This document shows, one piece after another, positions 20,734 to 27,877 of a stretch of 27,877 nucleotides of DNA. The first letter of the stretch is position 1, and each line of letters opens with the position of its first letter. The position numbers and the translations under genes were made by a program. The stretch is from Tieghemiomyces parasiticus (taxonomy: Eukaryota; Kickxellomycota; Dimargaritomycetes; Dimargaritales; Dimargaritaceae), in the NCBI GenBank assembly GCA_027575765.1, contig JANBPT010000628.1:1-27877 (forward strand). Direction: 5' to 3'. The notes beneath the pieces were generated by a model. The model saw nothing but the letters and a program-made list of their open reading frames with translations, ran no database searches and was not told the origin of the DNA.

Positions 20734-21532
20734 CTCACTCCATCCGGGACTGTGAAATTCGACACGGGTAATCCTTTCACCACCTTGTAAATCGCAGCCG
20801 CGAGTAGGATGGGCGTTGTTGCCAGGATACCCACTCTCTAGTTGCCTATCTTCCTGATTCAAAGGTCACCATCAGGTTTACCACTGGTTAATGGGCGCAC
20901 CTTGTAGATGCGGCAAATGCAAGTAGTTTTCATTATCAGTCTAATGCCTAAAGACACAATTCCCTGCACATAGTTACGGCATGCGTCAATTCGTGTACAA
21001 AGTAGGAGCAGACTCTGGCGCGGTATCCCATTAACCTTAAGGGGACGGGCTATATCATGCTGTATACTTAAGGTCATCCCGAGACCCAGCTTCGCCAGGC
21101 CTGACAAACGGAGAGGCACCGGTTTGTTTCGAGGAAACCTAATAATCCCCCACCTGTAAATTCCGCCATCCGCCCCATCCACACCCTTCTGGGGAAATGG
21201 GATTGGGCAATTAGACCGAGCATACCCAATGGGCATTGGAAAAGGTAGTACATCAAGGGGGTGGGTTTATTGTGAACGATGAAACAGTGATGTGGTCACT
21301 GACGCAAACAGATGTGCGAAGAGGGGGAGTGGATGGATCGACTTCCCGGTTGACAAAGTCCGAGAGTTGGCGGCATGGGCGCCCGGGGTCCGCCCATGTC
21401 TGGCTGACGCGCTTTCCGATTCCCCACCTACCCACACCAGGCCAAGACGGTCTGAACAATACGACGGAACGACAGATAGTGGCTATTAATTTACCGGGTA
21501 AGGCAAGGGCGGGGAATCAAGGTAAAGGTGAT
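20734..21532. other. Spacer downstream of the Cys/Met enzyme gene
   Basis: Apart from the possible pseudogene tail at 20808-20888, I see no gene. It must contain the 3' end of the minus-strand enzyme gene; no canonical AATAAA was spotted on that strand near 21500. Confidence 0.45.
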
Positions 21533-22732
21533 TTACAGCTTGGCCTTGGCAGCGGCTTCGCCGTGGAGGGCGTAGGTGAGGGCGTAGACCCAGTCGCACT
21601 TGAGATCGTCAAAAGCCTCCAGGCCGACCGAGACGCGGATCGAGCGGGGGCAGGTGGACTGGTCGATAGGGTAGCGCCATTCGACGGTAGAGTGTACCCC
21701 ACCGAACGAGGTGGCGTTGGCGGTCAGCCTGAACAGGTTGGGGACCTGCTTGGCAATGGCCTCGGTGGTGAACTGCACGGTAAAGACGGCGCCGAACCCG
21801 TGGGGGAAAGAAGCGCACACATCGTAGCCCTTCGGCAGGATCTGGAGGGAGGCGTGTTGGACCTTAGCGATGGCGTTGACAGGGATACCCTCGTAGCCAC
21901 GGCCCTCGGCGGCACACTGCAGCCAGGAAGCCAGCTGGGCGGCTACGCGGGACTGCTGGCGGACACGGATGTCCAAAGTGCGGAGAGACCGCAGGAGCAG
22001 CCAGGACTCAAGAGAGCCCTGGAAGGAGCCCAAGAGGGTGCGCTGGGAACGCAGGGTCCCGGCGGCCTCGCAGCATCGGCTCACGATGACACCACCCATC
22101 ACGTCGGAATGGCCCGACAGGTACTTGGCAGACGAGTGGAGGATAAAATGGGCGCCAGCGCGGAAGGGCTGCTGGAGCGGTGGCGGGGCGGCGGTGGCAT
22201 CGACCAGAAGGGTGGCGCCGGCGGCGTGGGCCCGCCGGCCGTAGTGGTAAAGGTGGACTACCTCGCCAGTCGGGTTCACGGGGTTCTCGAGGAAGATGAG
22301 ATCATCCTCATGGTACGGGTCATCGATCTTGATGAGGGTGACAGGGGCCACACGCTTCTGGTAGAGGTCGATGGCAGCGCGGGTGCCGTGGTAGCCAACA
22401 CCAAGGGCGATCCGCTTTGGCTTAAAGTAGAGCAGGAAGGCGAAGGTGGCGGCAAGACCGGAGGCATAGGTCACAGCGTGACCGTTGTCGTGGATGGCGC
22501 CCAGAACAGCCTCAACGCGAGAACGGACGGGAGCTGACTCACGGGTGTAGATGTGGGTCTCGGGGCCAAAGTTGTTGACGCCCAGTTTCTCCGGGATGCG
22601 GTAGGTCGAGGTCACAGCAATGGGCGGGCTGATCTCAGAGGTCACCGAAAGGTAATCGTCGGCGTGCACCGTCAGAGTAGAAATCTGCGAGTTGCAAGCG
22701 CGGATGAGGCTGTTGGCGGTGGCGTGACCCAT
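21533..22732 (-). CDS. Cys/Met-metabolism PLP enzyme (cystathionine gamma-synthase / beta-lyase type)
   Basis: A single frame of 399 residues, normal for this fold-type I family. Visible active-site features are: Y62 and R64 in HIYTRESAPV, which in the family contact the PLP phosphate of the neighbouring subunit; the SGLAA segment at 91-95; D178 in LLVDATAAPPP, which pairs with the pyridine nitrogen; and the Schiff-base lysine K203 in HSSAKYLSGHSDVMGG. Enzymes of this group carry out trans-sulfuration or the reverse: joining cysteine to an activated homoserine, or cleaving cystathionine to homocysteine. Sequence alone does not separate gamma-synthase from beta-lyase; the HADD...PPIAVTSTYR start recalls fungal beta-lyase-like members. 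The protein ends in AKAKL, whose last three residues fit a type-1 peroxisomal targeting signal; yeast cystathionine beta-lyase Str3 is peroxisomal. A 433-codon antisense frame is a shadow. Confidence 0.9.
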   Translation of the reverse strand: MGHATANSLIRACNSQISTLTVHADDYLSVTSEISPPIAVTSTYRIPEKLGVNNFGPETHIYTRESAPVRSRVEAVLGAIHDNGHAVTYASGLAATFAFLLYFKPKRIALGVGYHGTRAAIDLYQKRVAPVTLIKIDDPYHEDDLIFLENPVNPTGEVVHLYHYGRRAHAAGATLLVDATAAPPPLQQPFRAGAHFILHSSAKYLSGHSDVMGGVIVSRCCEAAGTLRSQRTLLGSFQGSLESWLLLRSLRTLDIRVRQQSRVAAQLASWLQCAAEGRGYEGIPVNAIAKVQHASLQILPKGYDVCASFPHGFGAVFTVQFTTEAIAKQVPNLFRLTANATSFGGVHSTVEWRYPIDQSTCPRSIRVSVGLEAFDDLKCDWVYALTYALHGEAAAKAKL

Positions 22733-23203
22733 ATTGAGGAGAATGATAAGAGTGAGGTTGGGTGGGGGGGAAGAATCCGGGGCTGGGACAGTGTAGAAGG
22801 TGAAGTGTAAAGTACAGAAAGTTCGAGCGGTGCGACCGAGACAGTGTGCGAGGTTACCTACGGTGAGGCCGGGCTGGTGGCATTATATATTGGCGACGCT
22901 GGTGGGACTTGGTGGCAGACAAGTGGGGCTAGGTGGGCGTCTGCCTCGCGTCTAGTTTCCCAGGGCCACGGCAGGATAGGGATCGCTATGGCGATTGGCT
23001 GGCGAAGTTCCGCCGAGCCCATCCGTATGGGCAGCCCTATTCAACCCAATCCCACCCTTGCGCCAGACATCTGTGTTCGGGGGAAAGGTGGCGTATATAG
23101 TGACGCTCGAACGAACATACGTGCAGAGTGGCTGCAGAGTCCCATAAGGGAACAGTGTCTCGTCGGCAAATGGGTGGCATTGGGTCATTAGGGTACGTCA
23201 AGG
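22733..23203. other. Promoter-side spacer of the Cys/Met enzyme
   Basis: It holds the enzyme's 5' leader and promoter, including the TATA candidate at 22883-22890. Small frames on both strands show no motif. Confidence 0.45.
22883..22890 (-). promoter_or_regulatory. TATA-like box for the Cys/Met enzyme gene
   Basis: The minus strand reads ATATATAA about 150 bases upstream of the ATG at 22732, in otherwise GC-rich sequence. Distance and orientation suit a fungal promoter. Confidence 0.4.
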
Positions 23204-23398
23204 TTACCAAGTGGGTATACAGTTGGGCTGGTCCAGGTGGGGGGAGCAGTCATCTCCACACTGTATGCGCGGGGCAGTCTTGCAGAGTGATTCACAGTGG
23301 GCCAAGTCATAGTAGCCGGCGGGCCAGGCTACTGACAAGACGGGAAAGGCAGTCGAAGGTGCAGAAGGCGGCCAGGGTTTCTTGCCCCACCGTCCCAA
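23204..23398 (-). other. Possible terminal exon of a cysteine-rich protein
   Basis: On the minus strand an open frame of 64 codons ends at TAA (23204-23206). Its last 53 codons end in G or C about 64% of the time, like the real genes here. The encoded stretch has five cysteines spaced C-x3-C-x7-C-x3-C-x8-C (HCESLC, IQCGDDC, PNC), preceded by a hydrophobic, Pro/Trp-rich part. Such spacing suggests a small disulfide-bonded secreted protein. The frame has no ATG (it begins at TTG), so an upstream exon with the signal peptide would be needed; I could not identify one with a convincing splice site. An overlapping plus-strand frame (23128-23403) looks less gene-like. Confidence 0.28.
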
Positions 23399-24540
23399 AG
23401 TGACGGCCGAGACCCTTGTCAGCTACTCCCTCTCCCCAGCTCGAATCGCCTTCGAAATGGGCGAGCGACACGCTGATCCGACATTTGTAATGGTCCCAGG
23501 CTCAGCTGTTCCATGCTAAAACTCTCAAGCACCCTGTGCCGCCGTTCTCTGGTGGGGGGGCCAAACATGGCTAAATGGTGCCAGCCCGCACGTCCTGACT
23601 TCACGATAGAAATTGCCGTCCGTCTCGACCGCCTTCACAGTCCCATCGTACATTCACACGACTGACCAACAACCGCGGCCACGTACCAGCAGAGGCGGTA
23701 CAACAGGGGGCCTGCAGGCCGTTCTGGGCAGTATGTGTGATCCACCGCAGACTGTTGCGGAAACCCATCCATTGTTAGTACCTCTGCGGCCGAGGATGTG
23801 TGTGTGAAATTAAAAGGCGGCTTCATGATGCACGGAACTGGCGGCTCGATGGGATAGTAAATTCTGCCAACGAACCATTGCAATGACCTTGCCATCTTCA
23901 GGCCATTATTTTCTCAAAGTCAGCGTACCCACCTACCCTTTCTTAATAGGTCTGCTACGGCCTAGACGGGGCCAGCGCATATCATTGTGACCCCTCCCCG
24001 ATCCTTCCACCATTTGCTGATCGTGGACAGGTCAAGCTTGGGCCAATGTAATGCTTTGGATATCGCCACCGTTCACTGTCCAGTTCAATCTCGTCTGTTC
24101 TGATTTGGCAATAATTTCTTACTAAAATAGTAATCCACCGACCTTGCACGAGCCATGGGCTTGAGTTCGAGGGACCGATGGTATACTATTATTGGGCACG
24201 AGTTGTACAGTAATTCGTGTCGCAATGTAGGGTTCTTCGATAGTGAAAATGAACCTCACAACTTCTCGCTCGTTATGTCAGTCATTCGTCACTGAATTCT
24301 GAGCCTGACTGGGGGATAAGGTCTACCATCCTCACCGGACCTGTACGAAATAAGTCGCACTCCATTTTACTGGAGTTGGAACTGGTATAGTTTACCTGGA
24401 TAACTGTTAACCGAAATCTATTTCTGGGGGAACTCGACAAACTAAGCACCCAACCTTCCTCCTCACCACGACCAACATTTTTGAGAAGTTTCATTGTTAG
24501 CTTCACCGGTTGCCTTCTACTATCTCACCACCGTCTCCTG
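23399..24540. other. Spacer with nothing identifiable
   Basis: An ATG frame on the minus strand from about 23570 to 23419 (49 codons, Arg-rich) has no motif. Bases 23900-24480 are of ordinary spacer composition. No RNA gene or repeat was recognised. Confidence 0.4.
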
Positions 24541-24930
24541 GTCCTCTTACAATGCCCAACTCCTCCGCCACGGATAGCCCTTGGTGCTGACAGGCACGCC
24601 GGAGGTGGTGACCTGCACATTGCTGCTCAGCCTGGGTCTCACACAGTGAATCCATTGGTGATGCGAAGGTGTTCCCACTAAACGACACATAAACAAGTCC
24701 ACGACGTTCACAGCAGATAGAACAATAGGCCGCCGCCCCTTTCCCATCGGATATTGATTAGCATTGGGAAAGTGGTCGGAAAATGATGTTTAAATTGGGC
24801 TGTGGGGGACTTCGTGGTCCGTCACATGCGAGCAAGCGAAGCAGCCGGGGTCGAGTTCGCGACTGCCGCCAGAGGAGGGGGGTCGAGTTGGGGCTGACCA
24901 GGTCCAAAAGACCGCCATGCTGTCGATGTC
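24541..24930 (-). other. GC-richer, coding-like patches of uncertain strand
   Basis: Two patches stand out. At 24550-24640 the minus strand reads codons ending almost only in G or C (SSNVQVTTSGVPVSTKGYP) and runs into a GTAAGA donor-like site at 24549-24554. The complementary plus frames are equally open, so strand is ambiguous. At 24794-24917 the minus strand has an ATG frame of 42 codons (MAVFWTW... to TAA), also GC-ending. The two do not join into one frame through obvious splice sites. They may be exons of an unannotated gene, relics, or chance. Confidence 0.2.
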
Positions 24931-25932
24931 GAGTAAAAAATAGCAGGTATCAAAAAAGAGTGACCGAGAACAGATGAATGGGGCAGTCATCAAGATCACC
25001 CCTTCGGTTAAACGTTGTGTACGGTCTCAGCCCGGTCGGTTGTAGATAGTGGGTAATGGCTCTAGTTGCAAGCAGCCTAAGCAAACGAAATAGGGGGTGG
25101 GAGGCTGACATGCGGTATATCCGTAGCCTGACAATGTATTCGAGCCGATCCGAGCGTCTGGTCAAACGAAAGTCGCATTCGTTTGGCGGATTATCACATT
25201 ATCATTGGCACGTCATTGAAGCCAATGCTATGCACCATTACTGAACTCCAAGTGCCACGGTATCAGCGTAATATTTGGATTGCGTACATCTGCATGGTTA
25301 TATTATGCTATATTTTCTGCCATTAACCGGTCTTATAGAGTTCCTCTTCTTAGCTATCATATATGGCTTCGTCGAGCCGTACTTCCCTGTGGATTATTTA
25401 GCGTTTAAGAGCCGCAGCCATGATCGATCAGGCTATATGGAATGTTCGCCGTATAGCAGTCTCTCGTGTGTATGGTTGAGTAATGCTACCAACCTTGAAT
25501 TCTTTATATCGGTATATGGCGTGACCCACGTTCCAGCACGATGGCCAAAGAATTGGTGTATTTCGCATGTCCCACCTCAGAGTGATAACTCGGAGCACGA
25601 TTGGGTAATGGGCGGTGCCACTCGGCCACCTATGCAATACTCTGCAAAATGGACTGTCGGCTACTCGTTCATCCTCTGCCCGCTGGAATGCCGCCTAATG
25701 AACCTTCATAGCGAAAGTTAACTGTTTCTTATTTCTACAATGCCTGGTTAGCTATTATCATCCTCTTCATTCGAACTGGGGGAACGGGGTACTGCCCACT
25801 CGGAGTCTGCAGCACTCCTAAAAGGAGTAGACTGGGCCCTAGGGCTGCCTGTAGCCCAAAGATCCTCACTGCTCAACCTTTCTGCCCTCTCCTCTTCTCC
25901 GTTTCGTCCGTGTTTTTTTCTTATCAAAGACC
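24931..25932. other. AT-richer spacer
   Basis: No gene supported. The longest frame (25275-25721, plus) starts at TTG, has no codon bias and is the length expected by chance a few times in a window of this size. From about 25870 to 25925 the plus strand is C/T-rich, like a fungal 5' leader, just before the ATG at 25933. Confidence 0.45.
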
Positions 25933-26295
25933 ATGAGTAACGTAGAAGAGTTGGTGGATCGGATCCTTTCACTTTTGGTTCGGCAGCGGAATCACTTTTT
26001 TATATCACCGCCCACCCACCCCCTCTCTCTTTCTGTCAGGCCCCGAGTTGCCGGTCGACCCGCTAGTGTACCCGAGCTCAACGGGGAGCGGATGGGCCCT
26101 AAGGCAGACAGCTGTTGGCCTGGTGAGTGCAACACAGCGATAGTTCTACACCGGCCTGAGTTTATACCGTCAATTTTCGGTGTTAGTATCGACCATCGGG
26201 AGCCCATCTTTCCACATCTTCCCCCTTCCAAGGCGAGCTCGTCCGTCTTCAATTCGGTGGCTAGTCGGGCGTATAAAAGGCGCGTCACAAGCTGA
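25933..26295 (+). CDS. Possible small spliced gene, 49-residue product
   Basis: An ATG in good context (AAAGACCATGA) follows a C/T-rich leader. Read straight through, the frame is 120 codons but crosses a segment (26011-26039) that looks exactly like an intron end: a long C/T tract finishing in TCAG. A three-exon model fits in phase: 25933-25936, 26040-26122 (ends at GTGAGT) and 26233-26295 (preceded by a C/T tract and AAG), 150 coding bases in total. Middle- and last-exon codons end mostly in G or C (PELPVDPLVYPSS; then SSVFNSVASRAYKRR). Weak points are the 4-base first exon, the unusual donor GTAACG and the AAG acceptor. No family recognised. If it is not a gene, this region is the promoter of the downstream beta-trefoil gene. 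Confidence 0.25.
   Translation: MSNVEELVDRILSLLVRQRNHFFISPPTHPLSLSVRPRVAGRPASVPELNGERMGPKADSCWPGECNTAIVLHRPEFIPSIFGVSIDHREPIFPHLPPSKASSSVFNSVASRAYKRRVTS
26272..26279 (+). promoter_or_regulatory. TATA box (TATAAAAG) upstream of the beta-trefoil gene
   Basis: A consensus TATAAAAG sits about 190 bases before the ATG at 26470. The same bases would be coding in the small spliced gene model ending at 26295, so the two interpretations compete. Confidence 0.4.
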
Positions 26296-26469
26296 TAACA
26301 AAGATTATTACATTCCCCTTAGTTTATCTTCTGCGAAATATGGTTTCAACGGCCATACATCGAGCAGTAAAATTTCCGACTTGAATATTATCCCTGTCGG
26401 ACCTGTTCGTCATATTTCCTGTAATATACAGCCCAGAAAGGGCAAACCTTAATCATAAGAGTGTACACC

Positions 26470-27755
26470 ATGTTATACATTATGCTCGGCCTCTCGAGTG
26501 TCCATGAAGCCCCTCAGAGCCCCCGATGGTCACCGATTAATCTCGCCGCCATAATCATTGCCCTTCTGTCGGCCCTTGCCTTTGGCGAGGAGCTGAGCGG
26601 CCAATTCCAGACGCACGACGGTAATTGCTTGACCTTGACCCGCCACCCCATACGTGCGGTTGACGTGGAACGTTGCCGACCCGGCTTCGATACAAAACAG
26701 ATTTTCCAGGTCCTCAAAGAAAACCGGTGTGACGCCCGGTCCCCTCAGGCAGTGCTCAACGGAAACCGGTACTTGAAGGTGCACAATACTGCAGGCCAGG
26801 GCGAAGCCGACATTCGCGCCTGCGGCGAGTACAGCGGCGACGGGGCGTTCCGGTTCGAAAGAGTTGGGGAGCTGAAGTTTCGCATCCACCACGTCGCCAC
26901 GGAGGCATACCTGGGCTACCAGGGTTCAAATCTAGTATTTCTCCCCAGTACCCAGGTCGCGCAGAGTATCTGGACGCTTCATCCCGTCGGCGGCTCGGTC
27001 TGCAGCAATACAGCGTGGAACGGCTATGTAAAAGGTAAGCAATAACTGGCTCCCTGCGCAGACGCATCCCGCCAGACGATCTGTCGGTGCCATTTTCATA
27101 GGTACTTGTCCTCCCCCGCCTCCTGTACTGGGATGGCGACCGTTAATTCATGCAAGGGGTAGCCCTAATACTCAACTTGTGCAACCGCCCGACCTGCATT
27201 TACGGGCCTAAAGAAAACAAGCCGGTGGCCGAGGTCATGCGCCTCCTCGGACTCGACTATGCCGCGTACGTGCAGGCGGCGCGCGTTGACGGCGGGCCGA
27301 CACTGACCGCCGTCGACAAGAACCTCCTGACGCAGTGTGAGCACTCGGCCAAAACCTATTTCGCCGAGTTTGACCGGCTTGGCGCTAAAATGTACGCGCG
27401 CATCAACGCCTATAAGCGAGAGTACACGGACCTCATGAATGAGGCCGTGGACGAAACCCTGCACATGTTTATCAACTCCAAGTGGGACAGCAAAGTGTGG
27501 TCCAATGGCATCTCCTTCCGCGAGGACCTGCTTTATCAGCTGTTCGCTTTTACCATTGCTCTCGATCCAGGACTGTACGTGATCAGTACTCTCATCAAGG
27601 ATGCAGTTTCGACCGCACTTTACAAAGTGGACGAAGAGCTAGATGACGAGACCGAAACCCTCCGCAATGGATTGGGGCCCGCCATCAACACGGTTATCGG
27701 AAGTAAGTGGGATGCAGGTATACCAGACCCAGGGCAGCTGGTGAATGGTGGTTGA
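26470..27755 (+). CDS. Exported beta-trefoil (ricin-B-like) protein fused to a helical C-terminal domain (two exons)
   Basis: Exon 1 is 26470-27034; exon 2 runs from 27163 (or 27157) to 27755. Both acceptors keep phase 1 and give 385 or 387 residues. A hydrophobic segment at about 23-38 (INLAAIIIALLSALAF) is a signal peptide or anchor; the 22 residues before it make a second start at 26482 possible. Residues about 42-172 form three repeats of about 40 residues, each ending in a QxW-like unit (QIFQVL, FRFERV, SIWTLH), the pattern of a beta-trefoil carbohydrate- or ligand-binding domain. The rest (about 190-385) is predicted helical, with Cys pairs near its start (NLCNRPTC) and a hydrophobic stretch LLYQLFAFTIAL. 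About eight cysteines fit secretion. Lectin-plus-effector layouts exist in secreted fungal proteins, but no activity can be assigned. A GTAAGT at 27703 could start another intron, moving the C-terminus past 27755 or out of the window. Confidence 0.72.
27035..27162 (+). other. Intron of the beta-trefoil gene
   Basis: The donor is G|GTAAGCA. The acceptor is GGGTAG at 27162 or, six bases earlier, GCAAG at 27156; both keep the frame. Without splicing, exon 1 stops almost at once (TAA at 27043) and the downstream frame has no natural ATG start with an export signal. Confidence 0.68.
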
Positions 27756-27877
27756 AGCTCCGCCGCTGTCCTTAGCCCTGGTACGTTACAGATGTTGGGC
27801 GGGGACACCATACCATGCCCCCACACCTTGACCATCATGTTTAGTTGCCGCTGAGTATACTCCCTAACACGAAGCTA
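27756..27877. other. 3' flank of the beta-trefoil gene
   Basis: This is 122 bases of flank or, if the GTAAGT at 27703 is a real donor, it contains intron and a last exon after the TTAG at 27775. No poly(A) signal is present. Confidence 0.4.

Noticed and set aside
21236..22537. 433-codon plus-strand frame opposite the Cys/Met enzyme
   Set aside because: It is a shadow of the PLP enzyme with a Gly/Val/Asp-rich low-complexity product; the minus strand carries all catalytic motifs.
25275..25721. 148-codon plus-strand frame
   Set aside because: It starts at TTG, has no codon bias and no motif, and frames of this length are expected by chance in the window.
26920..26940. GGTTCAAATC resembling a tRNA B box
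   Set aside because: It lies inside the beta-trefoil coding exon and has no A box.

Overview
The window looks like nuclear DNA from a fungus, most likely an early-diverging, non-Dikarya lineage (the lineage is inference; no rRNA or other marker is present). Evidence: three conserved eukaryotic housekeeping proteins (Puf6, Tim21, Smc6), each on its own promoter rather than in operons; spliceosomal introns of about 125-205 bases with GTAAG-type donors and C/T-rich, TAG/CAG-type acceptors; GC-rich, C/G-ending codons inside genes against near-50% GC between them; and many short homopolymer and TA runs in the spacers.

Layout. Bases 1-10205 hold no gene I can defend. They contain purine-skewed tracts, short hairpins and one coding-like island near 8.6 kb. 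From 10.2 to 18.8 kb the DNA is gene-dense: PUF6 (+, one intron), TIM21 (+, one intron, with the start codon in a short upstream exon that carries the mitochondrial presequence), SMC6 (-, convergent with TIM21), then an unrecognised secreted protein (-). A 2.8 kb spacer follows, containing a broken secreted-protein-like frame at 20.4 kb. A PLP-dependent Cys/Met-metabolism enzyme (-) lies at 21.5-22.7 kb and ends in the peroxisome-type tripeptide AKL. After 3.7 kb of spacer with several weak coding-like islands comes a two-exon, apparently exported protein (26.5-27.8 kb) that joins a beta-trefoil lectin-like domain to a helical C-terminal region of unknown function.

The genes do not form one pathway. 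They cover ribosome/mRNA control (Puf6), mitochondrial import (Tim21), DNA repair (Smc6) and sulfur amino-acid metabolism, with two secreted, lineage-specific-looking proteins between them. The best candidates for something undescribed are the beta-trefoil fusion, the secreted protein with duplicated CFxGL motifs, and the small cysteine-rich or spliced reading frames in the spacers. No CRISPR array, transposase, reverse transcriptase, tRNA or rRNA was found by eye.
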